64,000 nt of DNA from Marinibacterium sp050389775 (GTDB taxonomy: Bacteria > Pseudomonadota > Alphaproteobacteria > Rhodobacterales > Rhodobacteraceae). The stretch covers positions 4,673,051 to 4,737,050 of the forward strand of contig NZ_CP177144.1 in the NCBI RefSeq assembly GCF_050389775.1. The letters run 5' to 3'. Shown in pieces: positions 17,529 to 27,405 of this stretch (position 1 is its first letter; every line of letters starts with the position of its first letter). A model generated the notes under the pieces. The model was not told the origin of the DNA. It did no database searches and saw only the letters and a program-made list of their open reading frames with translations. Position numbers and translations under genes: made by a program.

Positions 17529-17561
17529 TTTTGATTGTTCAGGTGAGCACGCTTTTGATTG
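17529..17561. repeat. Direct repeat TTTTGATTGT before the activator gene
   Basis: Two exact 10-base copies about 23 bp apart immediately upstream of the activator's AGGAGA box. They could be an autoregulatory site or chance similarity in an AT-rich patch. Confidence 0.35.
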
Positions 17562-17588
17562 TATAGTCGGCATCAGGAGAACGTTCCG

Positions 17589-19334
17589 ATGGTCGAGCGA
17601 CGCCACGTAGAGGAAATCGCGCAGGTGCTGGATGGTCTTGCCACCGGGCGGGACAGCTATGTGGATGCCTCCTGGCGGCGCTGTGTCGAACTCTACGGCA
17701 TGGATCCCGAACGCAGCGAGCCCGCGCATATCGTCACCGAGGCCGAGTTCCGTGCCCATCGCGACCAGGCCGACTGGATGATCGGCGCGGCCCGCGCCAG
17801 CCTGCAGAGCCTCTTCCGGCAGGTCGCCGGACAGAATTACGTGCTGCTGCTGACCGATGCCAAAGGGGTCTGCGTCGACTTCTTCGGCGACAGCCTCTTT
17901 GCCGACGAGCTGCGCGGGGCGGGGCTCTATCTTGGCTCGAACTGGTCCGAGGAACTTGCCGGAACCTGTGGCGTGGGCGCTTGCATCGTGACCGGCGAGC
18001 CGGTCACGGTTCACCAGGACGACCATTTCGGCAGCGCCCATACCGCGCTTTCGTGCACCTCTGCCCCGATCCATGACAGCCTTGGCCAACTGGCCGCAGT
18101 GCTCGACATCTCGTTGCTGCGTTCGCCCTCTGCGAAAAGCAGCCAGAACCTGGCCATGTCGCTGGTGACGGCGGCGGCGCGGCGGGTCGAGATGGCGAAC
18201 CTGATGGCCGCGAGCCGTCGCGAATGGGTGTTGCGGTTTTCCTCCAGCCCGGAGTTCCTCGATGTGGACCCGGAATGCGCGGTGGCCCTGGACGGGTCGG
18301 GCCGGGTGATCGGGGCCACCCATGCAGCAAAGCGGATGCTCTCGCGCGGGGGGCGCCTGATCGGAGAACGGATCGACGGGCTGCTCGGGATCGGCGTCGA
18401 CGATCTTCCCGACCTGATGCGGGATCGCCCGACCGAGGAGCGTGTGGTGGCCCTTGGCGATGGTGGCGCGGTCTTCGGCCACGCGATCGCGCCCCAGGCC
18501 CCGCGCCGGCCGCGCACCGCGCCTTCGCCGGCCGCGCGACCCGGCGGGGGCGTGCTGTCCGGGCTTGCCGGCCACGACCCGGCAATGACCCGATTGCTGT
18601 CGCGGGCCGAGCGGTTGGCCGGAACACCCGTCCCGCTGCTGGTCTGTGGCGAGAGCGGCAGCGGCAAGACCAAGCTCGCCCGTGCGCTTCACATGGCTTC
18701 CCGCCGCGCCGGCTTCATCACGGTCGACTGCGCCGGGGCGGGGGCTGCCGAGATGGCGTCGGCGTTTGACAGCCAGGCCGGGCCGGCAACGCTTCTCCTG
18801 CGGCGCATCGAAGACCTCTCCGCCTCTGCCGCCCGGGCGCTGCCGGGCCTTCTCGACGCGCATCCCGAGCTGCGCCCGGTCACCACGAGCGACCTCGCGC
18901 CGACTGCGCTGCTCTCGCACGAAACCCTGCCTTGCGCGCTCTATCACCGGCTCGCCGGGGCCGCCTTCGAGCTGCCGCCGCTGCGCGAGCGGCAGGATCT
19001 CGGCTGGCTGATCGACCGGCTGCTGCGGCGGCGCTCCGGTGGCGAGATGCGGTTGACGCCCTCGGCCCGCGCCGAGCTGATGGCCCGCGACTGGCCCGGC
19101 AACCTGCGCGAACTGGGCCATGTCCTCGATGTTGCCTGTGCCCTTGCGGAAGGCGCGGTGATCGATCTTACGGATCTGCCCGAGCCGCCGCGGCCATGTG
19201 TCGAAGAACAGAGTCTCGAGGCCGTGCTCGACGCCTGCAACTGGAACATGGCCCGCGCCGCGCGGCGGCTGGGCGTGAATCGCTCGACGGTCCTGCGGCG
19301 CATCCGCAAGGAAGGGTTGCGCGCGCCGAACTGA
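17589..19334 (+). CDS. AcoR-like GAF/AAA+/Fis activator with degenerate AAA+ core
   Basis: A 581-residue regulator: GAF-type sensor region (about 60-200), AAA+ domain (about 325-490) and a C-terminal Fis helix-turn-helix (about 540-578, NMARAARRLGVNRSTVLRRI). It resembles AcoR, the activator of acetoin catabolism. Walker A is intact (GESGSGKT, 354-361) and the LPPLRER and WPGNLREL segments are present. The GAFTGA loop that contacts sigma-54 is missing, and the Walker B strand reads TLLLRRIEDL without its usual Asp-Glu pair. It therefore may not work as a classical sigma-54 activator. AGGAGA lies 8 bases before ATG 17589. It probably controls the two genes downstream. Confidence 0.85.
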   Translation: MVERRHVEEIAQVLDGLATGRDSYVDASWRRCVELYGMDPERSEPAHIVTEAEFRAHRDQADWMIGAARASLQSLFRQVAGQNYVLLLTDAKGVCVDFFGDSLFADELRGAGLYLGSNWSEELAGTCGVGACIVTGEPVTVHQDDHFGSAHTALSCTSAPIHDSLGQLAAVLDISLLRSPSAKSSQNLAMSLVTAAARRVEMANLMAASRREWVLRFSSSPEFLDVDPECAVALDGSGRVIGATHAAKRMLSRGGRLIGERIDGLLGIGVDDLPDLMRDRPTEERVVALGDGGAVFGHAIAPQAPRRPRTAPSPAARPGGGVLSGLAGHDPAMTRLLSRAERLAGTPVPLLVCGESGSGKTKLARALHMASRRAGFITVDCAGAGAAEMASAFDSQAGPATLLLRRIEDLSASAARALPGLLDAHPELRPVTTSDLAPTALLSHETLPCALYHRLAGAAFELPPLRERQDLGWLIDRLLRRRSGGEMRLTPSARAELMARDWPGNLRELGHVLDVACALAEGAVIDLTDLPEPPRPCVEEQSLEAVLDACNWNMARAARRLGVNRSTVLRRIRKEGLRAPN

Positions 19335-19474
19335 CGCGTTGCGCGGCGTTGCGTTTGCAACATGCTGCGATGCCGCAACCCCGGAGACCGCCAAATTCGT
19401 CCGATCCCGGTGGCGGAATGGCCGTCGGGATCGCCACACTCTCCTCATCACATTGCCTATGAGGAGGATACGCA

Positions 19475-21274
19475 ATGCTCGACACGACCGTCACCGCCGA
19501 GGTGCAGGACACGCTCGACCGCCTGAACGCCGCTCTGGAGGAGGGCAACGCGCAGGCCGCCGGCGCGCTTTTTACCACCGACAGCTACTGGCGCGACCTG
19601 ATCGCCGTCACCTGGAACCTGAAGACCGTGGAAGGCCCCGCCGGCGTGCAGGACATGCTTGCGGCGCAGCTCAGGCACACCAGGCCCGGCCGCTTTGCCA
19701 TCCAGCCCGGAGAGCTCCCCGGCGAGGAGGGTGGCGTCATCACGGCCTGGGTCACCTTCGAGACCGCTGTCGGCCGGGGGTGGGGGCTGATGCGCCTGAA
19801 GGACGGCCGCATCTGGACGTTGCTCACCGCGCTGCAGGAACTGAAGGGCTTCGAAGAGAACCGCGGCAAGCGCCGTCCGATGGGGGCCGAACACGGGGCC
19901 GCCAAGAACCGCAGGTCGTGGAAGGAAAAGCGCGAGGCCGAAGCTGCGGACCTTGGGTATGCCGAACAGCCCTACACCGTCATCATCGGCGGCGGCCAGG
20001 GCGGCATCGCGCTTGGCGCGCGGCTGCGCCAGCTTGGCGTGCCGACCATCGTGCTCGACAAGCATGACCGCCCCGGCGACCAGTGGCGGTCGCGCTACAA
20101 GTCGCTCTGCCTGCACGATCCGATCTGGTACGACCACCTGCCGTACATCAAGTTCCCCGACAACTGGCCGGTCTTCACGCCCAAGGACAAGGTGGGCGAC
20201 TGGCTGGAGATGTACACCAAGGTCATGGAGATCAACTACTGGACCCGGTCCGAGGTCCAGAAGGCGGCCTATGACGAGGCCAGCGGCACCTGGGAGGTCA
20301 AGGTCAACCGCGACGGCCAGGAGGTGACGCTGCGCCCGACCCAGCTGGTTCTGGCCACCGGCATGTCGGGCAAGGCCAACATTCCCACCTTCCCGGGCAT
20401 GGACAGCTTCAAGGGCGAAATCCAGCATTCCTCGCAGCATGCCGGGCCGGATGACTGGACCGGCAAGAAGGTGGTGGTCGTCGGCTCCAACAACTCGGCC
20501 CATGACATCTGCGCCGCGCTCTGGGAAGCGGATGCCGACGTGACCATGGTGCAGCGCAGCTCGACCCATATCGTGCGCTCGGACACGCTGATGGATATCG
20601 GCCTCGGCGCGCTCTATTCCGAGGACGCGGTGGCCAGCGGCATGACGACCGAGAAGGCCGACATGGTCTTTGCCTCGCTGCCCTACCGGATCATGCACGA
20701 ATTCCAGATCCCGCTCTACGACCAGATGAAGGAGCGCGACGCCGAGTTCTACGCCGGGCTCGAACGGGCCGGTTTCGACCTCGACTGGGGCGATGACGGC
20801 TCGGGGCTGTTCATGAAATACCTCCGCCGCGGCTCGGGCTATTACATCGACGTGGGCGCCAGCCAGCTCATCATCGACGGCGAGGTCAAGCTGGTGAAGG
20901 GGCAGGTCGAGCGCTTCGACGAGACCGGCGTGGTGCTGGCCGACGGCACGCATCTCGATGCCGATCTCGTGGTGATGGCCACGGGCTATGGCAGCATGAA
21001 CGGCTGGGCTGCCGATCTCATCAGCCAGGAGGTCGCCGACAAGGTCGGCAAGGTCTGGGGCCTCGGCTCGGACACCACCAAGGACCCCGGTCCCTGGGAG
21101 GGCGAGGAGCGCAACATGTGGAAACCGACCCAGCAGGAGAACCTCTGGTTCCACGGTGGCAACCTGCACCAGTCGCGGCATTATTCGCTGTACCTGGCGC
21201 TGCAGCTGAAGGCCCGGATGGAAGGCATCGACACGCCTGTCTACGGCCTTCAGGAGGTGCATCACCTGTCGTGA
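19475..21274 (+). CDS. FMO-type flavin monooxygenase with N-terminal NTF2/SnoaL-like domain
   Basis: A 599-residue protein in two parts. Residues about 1-140 look like an NTF2/SnoaL-type cone fold. Residues 160-599 form an FAD/NADPH monooxygenase with the FAD site GGGQGG, the NADPH site GSNNSAHD and the late ATGYG motif. Members oxidise ketones (Baeyer-Villiger), amines or sulfides. It follows the AcoR-like activator and precedes a butanediol-dehydrogenase-like gene, so a small ketone or hydroxyketone is a reasonable substrate guess. GAGGAGG lies 10 bases before the ATG. Confidence 0.85.
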   Translation: MLDTTVTAEVQDTLDRLNAALEEGNAQAAGALFTTDSYWRDLIAVTWNLKTVEGPAGVQDMLAAQLRHTRPGRFAIQPGELPGEEGGVITAWVTFETAVGRGWGLMRLKDGRIWTLLTALQELKGFEENRGKRRPMGAEHGAAKNRRSWKEKREAEAADLGYAEQPYTVIIGGGQGGIALGARLRQLGVPTIVLDKHDRPGDQWRSRYKSLCLHDPIWYDHLPYIKFPDNWPVFTPKDKVGDWLEMYTKVMEINYWTRSEVQKAAYDEASGTWEVKVNRDGQEVTLRPTQLVLATGMSGKANIPTFPGMDSFKGEIQHSSQHAGPDDWTGKKVVVVGSNNSAHDICAALWEADADVTMVQRSSTHIVRSDTLMDIGLGALYSEDAVASGMTTEKADMVFASLPYRIMHEFQIPLYDQMKERDAEFYAGLERAGFDLDWGDDGSGLFMKYLRRGSGYYIDVGASQLIIDGEVKLVKGQVERFDETGVVLADGTHLDADLVVMATGYGSMNGWAADLISQEVADKVGKVWGLGSDTTKDPGPWEGEERNMWKPTQQENLWFHGGNLHQSRHYSLYLALQLKARMEGIDTPVYGLQEVHHLS

Positions 21275-21362
21275 TGCCCCACTTGGCGCGCCGTCACTGG
21301 CGCGCCCCGCGCCCGGCCCTTCCTCCTGCCGGGCGCATCCTTTCTGACATCGGAGAAAAGAA

Positions 21363-22415
21363 ATGAAAGCAGCACGTTGGCATGGCGTGAAGGATATCCG
21401 CGTCGAAGACATCGCGGATCCGCAACCCGGCAAGGGCGAGGTGAAGGTCAAGGTCGCCTGGACCGGGATCTGCGGCAGCGATCTGCATGAATACCTGGCC
21501 GGGCCGATCTTCGTGCCGGTGGGCGAGGACCATCCGCTGAGCCACGACAAGGCGCCGATCACCATGGGGCACGAATATTGCGGCACGGTTGTCGAACTGG
21601 GCGAAGGTGTCACCGATCTTGCGATCGGCGACCGCGTCGCAATCGAGCCGATCTTTTCCTGCGGAACCTGCCCGGCCTGCCTGGAGGGCAAGTACAACCT
21701 CTGTGACAGCCTCGGGTTCGTCGGCCTGTCCGGCGGACATGGCGGTTTTGCTGCGCACAGCGTCGTGCCCGCGCGCATGGTCCACAAGATGCCCGAGGGG
21801 CTGTCGATGGAACAGGGCGCGCTGGTCGAGCCTGCGGCCGTCGCGCTGCATGCCGTGCGCCTGTCCAGGATCAAGGCCGGTGACAAGGCCGCCGTCTTTG
21901 GCGCGGGGCCGATCGGGCTTCTTGTGGTCGAGTCGCTGCGGGTGGCCGGGGCCTCCGAGATCCACGTCGTCGAACCGTCGGACGTTCGGCGGCAAAAGGC
22001 GCTGGATCTTGGTGCGACATCGGTGATCGATCCGACGGCCACCGACGCCGTGGCGGACATCTGCGCCGCGACGGGCGGGGTCCATGTTGCCTTCGAAGTG
22101 ACCGGCGTGCCCCAGGTCCTGCCGCAATGCATCGACGCGACCCGCCACGAAGGACAGGTCCTGGTGGTTTCCATCTGGGAAAGGGACGCATCCTTCCAGC
22201 CCAACACGGTCGTGTTGAAGGAACGCCAGGTGCAGGGCACCATCGCCTATCGCAACGTCTATCCGGCGGTGATGGCGCTGATGACCCAGGGGTATTTCAG
22301 CGCGGATCAGCTGGTCACAAAACGCATCGCGCTGGAGGATATCGTCACCGAAGGCTTCGAGGCGCTGGTCGCGGAGAAGTCTCACGTGAAGATCCTGGTC
22401 GAGGCACCGGACTGA
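21363..22415 (+). CDS. Zinc-dependent alcohol dehydrogenase, 2,3-butanediol dehydrogenase type
   Basis: A 350-residue medium-chain dehydrogenase. Catalytic zinc ligands sit in GICGSD and GHEYCG; four structural zinc cysteines lie in CGTCPACLEGKYNLC; the nucleotide site is GAGPIG. The SHDKAPITMGHE stretch and the overall order match (R,R)-butanediol/acetoin reductases. It would interconvert a secondary alcohol and ketone with NAD(H). GGAGAAAAG precedes the ATG and the gap to the FMO gene is 88 bases, so they are likely co-transcribed under the AcoR-like regulator. Confidence 0.85.
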   Translation: MKAARWHGVKDIRVEDIADPQPGKGEVKVKVAWTGICGSDLHEYLAGPIFVPVGEDHPLSHDKAPITMGHEYCGTVVELGEGVTDLAIGDRVAIEPIFSCGTCPACLEGKYNLCDSLGFVGLSGGHGGFAAHSVVPARMVHKMPEGLSMEQGALVEPAAVALHAVRLSRIKAGDKAAVFGAGPIGLLVVESLRVAGASEIHVVEPSDVRRQKALDLGATSVIDPTATDAVADICAATGGVHVAFEVTGVPQVLPQCIDATRHEGQVLVVSIWERDASFQPNTVVLKERQVQGTIAYRNVYPAVMALMTQGYFSADQLVTKRIALEDIVTEGFEALVAEKSHVKILVEAPD

Positions 22416-22957
22416 CCCCCACCAGGCGACGCCGGCCGCCGCCGTATCGAACGGTGGCCGGCAAGGTGCGACGGGCTGTGCGCAACGCATGCGCCGACCT
22501 GCCGGGACGATCTGCAGCGAATGTTTTCCTCGTGCAGGGGCAAACCGCGTTTTCGGATTATGTGTGAGGGCTCGCCCTGCAGGGCCCTGGCCGCTTACGG
22601 GTCGTCTGCTGTGCCGGATGTTGCTGTCGTGTGCGCCATGTGCCGCGACGGTGCGGAATTTGTCCGTCTTTCATGATGCTGGGCACCGGACCGAAGGCCT
22701 GAACGGGCACGAAGCGGTCATCTGACGGCCCCCCGACTGCATCCGGGACCGGTGTCCCAATACCCTGCTTCCATCGGAAACATTCTGTCAGAAGGCGAAA
22801 ACCTGGCTCCTGGTGAGCTGGCCGCTGACCTGCCCCCCCGCGGGTCCCTCGTTCATGACGAGCCGGCAAGGTTCTGTCGGAAGGACGGGTGGCAAATCCC
22901 TGAACCGGCGTGGCCGGTCACGGTTTCAAGTATCGATTCTGGTGTGGAATGTCCAAA
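22416..22957. other. Gene-free stretch between the dehydrogenase and tRNA-Trp
   Basis: About 540 bases with no credible coding region, no clear hairpin terminator and no box of the type seen further left. Since the genes on both sides read towards it, it holds two transcript 3' ends. The usual downstream partners of tRNA-Trp (secE, nusG) are absent. Confidence 0.55.
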
Positions 22958-23033
22958 TGGCAGGGGCAGCAGGGTTCGAACCCGCGACCTACGGTTTTGG
23001 AGACCGTCGCTCTACCAGCTGAGCTATACCCCT
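22958..23033 (-). tRNA. trnW: tRNA-Trp (anticodon CCA)
   Basis: 76 bases on the minus strand including an encoded 3' CCA. The acceptor AGGGGTA pairs with TGCCCCT (one G-T), the D arm has AGCTCAGCTGGTAGAGC, the anticodon loop reads CTCCAAA and the T arm is GGGTTCGAACCC. All arms fold, so the identity is secure. Confidence 0.97.
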
Positions 23034-23111
23034 AGGACCGGCTTGCTGAATAGGCGGGCCGGCAGGCAGATGCAAGGGGAAACCACAGACTTTCCCCGAT
23101 TGCCCCGGCGT

Positions 23112-23765
23112 TCACCCAGCCTCGGCCGCGGCGCGCAGGCGGGCGGGATCGCCGCCGCAGATTGCCGCCTCCTGCGCCAGGATGCGGGCGATGGGCCAAT
23201 CCCACCAGGCGATGTCCAGCAGGGCCTCGACGGTGGCCGCGTCGAACCGGTGGCGGATCACCCGGCCGGGGTTGCCGGCCACGACCGAATAGGGCGCGAT
23301 GCGGCCACCGACCACGGCGCCGGTGCCAATGATGCAGCCGCTGCCGATCCGCGCTCCGGGCAGGATGCGCGCGCCCTGGCCGAACCAGACATCATGGCCG
23401 ATCACCGTGTCGGGATGCGGCCCGTCGGGCAGCGAGGGGCGGTCCGGATCCATGCCGTCGAAGATGGCAAAGGGATAGGTCGAAATGCCGTCGTGACGGT
23501 GATTGGCCGATGCGGTGACAAAGGTCACCCCGTCGGCGATCTGGCAGAATCGCCCGAGGATCAGCCGTTCGGGCGAGGCGGGATAGAGATAGGGCGCCAG
23601 GTGCATGGCCCAGTCGTCCGGGGGACGGTGGGCCGAGGCATAGGTATAGGCGCCGACCTGCCAGCGCGGATGGTCGATGGCGGCGTTCAGAAAGACGGTG
23701 CCCAGGTGGGGCTGGCCGTCGGGCATGATGAGGGGGTGCCGTTCACAGGCTTGGGGAAAGGGCAT
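23112..23765 (-). CDS. CatB-like hexapeptide acetyltransferase (copy 1)
   Basis: A 217-residue left-handed beta-helix acyltransferase of the xenobiotic (chloramphenicol/streptogramin) acetyltransferase class. Hexapeptide turns run through IGHDVWFGQGARILPGARIG and IGTGAVVGG, followed by the family ending PYSVVAGNPGRVI. The YTYAS and FVTASANHRHDG segments belong to the catalytic loop, whose His acts as the base in CatB-type enzymes. It would use acetyl-CoA to acetylate a hydroxyl group, but the acceptor is unknown and antibiotic resistance should not be assumed. A diverged paralogue lies just upstream at 24141. Confidence 0.87.
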   Translation of the reverse strand: MPFPQACERHPLIMPDGQPHLGTVFLNAAIDHPRWQVGAYTYASAHRPPDDWAMHLAPYLYPASPERLILGRFCQIADGVTFVTASANHRHDGISTYPFAIFDGMDPDRPSLPDGPHPDTVIGHDVWFGQGARILPGARIGSGCIIGTGAVVGGRIAPYSVVAGNPGRVIRHRFDAATVEALLDIAWWDWPIARILAQEAAICGGDPARLRAAAEAG

Positions 23766-24140
23766 GACGCTGTCCTTGGCAGGGCGGCCCCGGGCGGGGC
23801 GCCGGACGGGAAAAGATCGGGCGGATCAGTTCAGCGTCTTGTCCATGTCACCCTCCGACGGTTGCATGGCTCAAGCTAGGTGCCGGGCGGGCCGGGATCA
23901 AGTCCCGCGCCGGGTCTGCCCGTTTGGCGCGGGGTTGCGCTTCGCCATGGTGCGGGTTTGCCCGCCGGTATCGAGCGGGCATCGTCATGGCCCCGGCGTT
24001 GGCCCGCAACCGGACCATGCCCCCTTCGAAACCGGCGGACGCCGGCGCAGGAGGACAGGCATCAGATCTGCCCCGGGCGGCCGCAAGTCACCGGACCGTC
24101 TCAGGACCACCCCGGCGACAAGGCAGGCAACGCGCGGGCC
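23766..24140. other. Gene-free stretch between the two acetyltransferase genes
   Basis: About 375 GC-rich bases. No reading frame resembles a protein, and no terminator or operator is obvious. It may be the residue of the duplication that gave the two acetyltransferases. Confidence 0.45.
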
Positions 24141-24800
24141 TCAGCCCGTTGCAGCGGCGGCCCGCAACCGGTCCAGCCGGGCGCCACAGATCGCGGCCTC
24201 GTTGTCCAGGATGCGCTCGATCGGCCAATCCCACCAGGCAATGTCGAGCAGGGCCGCGATGGTCTCGTCGTCGAAACGGCGGCGCACCACGCGGGCAGGG
24301 TTGCCGGCCACGACCGAATAGGGCGCGACCTCGCCCGTCACCACAGCCCCGGCCCCGATGATCACCCCGGAACCGATCCGCGCGCCGGGCAGGATGCGCG
24401 CGTCCTGGCCGACCCAGACGTCATTCCCGATCACCGTGTCCGGCCCCGGATCGGGGTTGGACGGCCGGCCTTTCATCTTGCCGCCCCCGAAGGCCGCGAA
24501 GGGAAAGGACGAAAAGCCGTCATAGCGGTGATGGGCCGAGGCCGTGATGAAGAGCGCGCCATCGGCGATCTGGCAGAACTTGCCGATGGTCAGGGTCTCG
24601 GGCGAGAAGATGTGCAGGTAGGGCGCCAGCCGAGCGGCCCAGTCGGCCGGCGGATCGAAGGCGCTGGCATAGGTATAGGCGCCGACGCTGATGCGGTGAT
24701 GGTCGATGGCATTGGCCAGAAAGACCACGCCTTCATGCGCAGTGCCGTCGCGCAGGATCACCGGGTTCAGCGTGTCGGCAGAGGGAAAGGGCGGCGGCAT
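24141..24800 (-). CDS. CatB-like hexapeptide acetyltransferase (copy 2)
   Basis: A 219-residue paralogue of the gene at 23112: the same VGAYTYASA, GKFCQIADGALFITASAHHRYDG, IGNDVWVGQDARILPGARIG, VAPYSVVAGNPARVV and DIAWWDWPI segments appear in the same order. The longer open frame to 24965 is rejected as start because its first 55 codons are Arg/Pro-rich and unlike the family; ATG 24800 gives the paralogue length. Both copies lie between tuf and tRNA-Trp, reading with them. Confidence 0.85.
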   Translation of the reverse strand: MPPPFPSADTLNPVILRDGTAHEGVVFLANAIDHHRISVGAYTYASAFDPPADWAARLAPYLHIFSPETLTIGKFCQIADGALFITASAHHRYDGFSSFPFAAFGGGKMKGRPSNPDPGPDTVIGNDVWVGQDARILPGARIGSGVIIGAGAVVTGEVAPYSVVAGNPARVVRRRFDDETIAALLDIAWWDWPIERILDNEAAICGARLDRLRAAAATG

Positions 24801-24994
24801 GGGCAAGGGCCTTGGATGGGGACGGAGGGGATCGGACGCGATCGGACGGGGCCATCCTGTCGCCGGGCGGGCCGGGCGGCAAGCCGCAAAGCCCCCTGCC
24901 CCGGACCGGCCGATGCGCCGATCAGCGCCCGGGCAAGGCAAAGGGGCGCGCGGATCTCTCCGCACGCCCCCGAATGATGTGTCGCAAGGATCGC

Positions 24995-25012
24995 CCGGCC
25001 CGAAAGGGCCGG
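24995..25012 (-). terminator. Probable tuf terminator hairpin
   Basis: CCGGCCC / GGGCCGG stem with a GAAA loop (TTTC on the transcript strand), 10 bases after the tuf stop. There is no U-run, so termination strength is uncertain. Confidence 0.5.
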
Positions 25013-25022
25013 ACCGACCGTC

Positions 25023-26198
<1,176 letters not shown>

Positions 26199-26261
26199 GT
26201 CCGTGGCGCCCTTTTGCGATTTGGGGGTCGCGTTCCCGACCCGGTTTATCTCTGCGCGCGG

Positions 26262-26290
26262 CACATATTGGGTTCAGGGGTGAAAATCAA
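26262..26290 (-). promoter_or_regulatory. Candidate tuf promoter
   Basis: Minus strand TTGATT (26285-26290) and TATGTG (26262-26267) separated by 17 bases, about 65 bases before the tuf start. It resembles a sigma-70 promoter and is the best candidate in the gap. Confidence 0.5.
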
Positions 26291-26403
26291 GCACCAGTCG
26301 TGCCACCCCAAGCCGCTGCACCTTCGTGTGATTCACGGGCGTCACCGGGATCGTGCCGGGCGGACAGGCCGCCCCGCACGGCCCCGGCCGGGGCCCGATG
26401 GCA

Positions 26404-27039
26404 TCAGCCCTCGTCCGCCGGGACGGGGACCGTCGTCAAGGCGGAGTCCTGGATCGCCGCCCCCTCGGGCAGGACCCGGGCGGAGGTCGCCGCGCCCGGG
26501 CGCGGATCGAACCAGCCCTTGGTCGCGTGCTGTTCGGCCAGCCATTCCTCGACCCGGTCCATGGCATTGTCGGCCAGGCCCTGCATCTGTTCTTCCTTGG
26601 TCCGCGAATGGCCGGACCCGACGGCAAACGATTCGCCAGTCGTGTCCTCGAGGATGGTAAACGTCTCGGGCTCGGCATTCAGCTTGGAGGCCGCCGCATC
26701 ATCCCAGACCGTCACGTTGATGATCAGCGCCGAGCGCGGGTTGTAGACCACCGGCACGCCCGGAGGCGCCAGCATGTAGCCTTCGACGCTGATGCCCAGG
26801 TGATAGAGCTGGTTGCCCTCGTAGCGGCCAAACCGGTCGGCCACGGCCGTCTTCAGCGTGTCGACCCATTCCTCGGGCGTGGCATCGCGCGAGATCGGGC
26901 CTTTCTTCATCTTCGAGGCAATGACCACATTGTGGCCCAGCCGGAAGGCGCCCAGGTCCTGCGGCGGGCGCAACCCGTCATCGGCGGTACATCCAAGAAG
27001 CAGGGCGGACAGCGCCAGGCAGGCAAAAATGCGGATCAT
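26404..27039 (-). CDS. Predicted lipoprotein of unknown function
   Basis: A 211-residue protein. ATG 27039 gives a lipoprotein signal with lipobox LLGC and Cys17 as the lipidated residue; the upstream in-frame ATG would spoil the signal. The mature part has LGHNVVIASKMKKGPISRDATPEEW and a central hydrophobic strand region (ALIINVTVWDDAA), suggesting a compact alpha/beta domain. I do not recognise a function. It stands between tuf (same direction) and a divergent Hint-domain gene. Confidence 0.75.
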   Translation of the reverse strand: MIRIFACLALSALLLGCTADDGLRPPQDLGAFRLGHNVVIASKMKKGPISRDATPEEWVDTLKTAVADRFGRYEGNQLYHLGISVEGYMLAPPGVPVVYNPRSALIINVTVWDDAAASKLNAEPETFTILEDTTGESFAVGSGHSRTKEEQMQGLADNAMDRVEEWLAEQHATKGWFDPRPGAATSARVLPEGAAIQDSALTTVPVPADEG

Positions 27040-27405
27040 CGGGCCTCTCTTGCGGCAATCTACGTTGCCGACAGGCAATAGACCGGCTGGGCGCGGGGTT
27101 CAATTCACAGATGCCCGATGGCCCCGGACCCGGGCGAGTCGCCGGCGGGCCGTGGCCAATGGGCCGATACATTGCGATCCCCGCAACAATCCGCCGAAAC
27201 CGCCGCGCCGTCGGCGAAATGCTGCGCCGAACGGAAGATCCCTCAATTTCGCCACGAGTTTCGGAATAAACCGTCACGCTTTGACCACGTTTTCGCCACG
27301 ACTTTCGACAATGGTTAACGACGCCCGGCACGGTCCGACCGTCTCCCGGAGTACAGTTTTCGTAACGTAACCAGTGAATTTTCGTTGACCCAGAAAGGTT
27401 CATTA
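27040..27405. other. Divergent promoter region between lipoprotein and Hint-protein genes
   Basis: About 365 bases, with GC content dropping towards the Hint gene. It contains a 17-base direct repeat (27247 and 27291) and GTTAACG and GTAACGTAAC segments close to the Hint start. No small gene is evident. Confidence 0.55.
27247..27307. repeat. Direct repeat TTTCGCCACGASTTTCG
   Basis: Copies at 27247-27263 and 27291-27307 match at 16 of 17 bases and start 44 bp apart, about four helical turns. Position and phasing fit a pair of regulator-binding sites for one of the two divergent genes. Confidence 0.6.

Larger units (their letters stand above)
16903..17588. other. Divergent intergenic region between the cytochrome operon and the activator gene
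   Basis: About 690 bases without a convincing gene. The box at 17100-17114 is the main signal. The right end is AT-richer and has two copies of TTTTGATTGT (about 17529-17538 and 17552-17561) just before the activator ribosome binding site. A 145-codon leftward frame (17075-17512) has no recognisable domain. Confidence 0.5.

Noticed and set aside
17454..19475. Long leftward frame opposite the AcoR-like gene
   Set aside because: Shadow of the regulator's codon usage; no domain or start site. Its first part was also considered as a transposase remnant, but no inverted ends or DDE motif were found.
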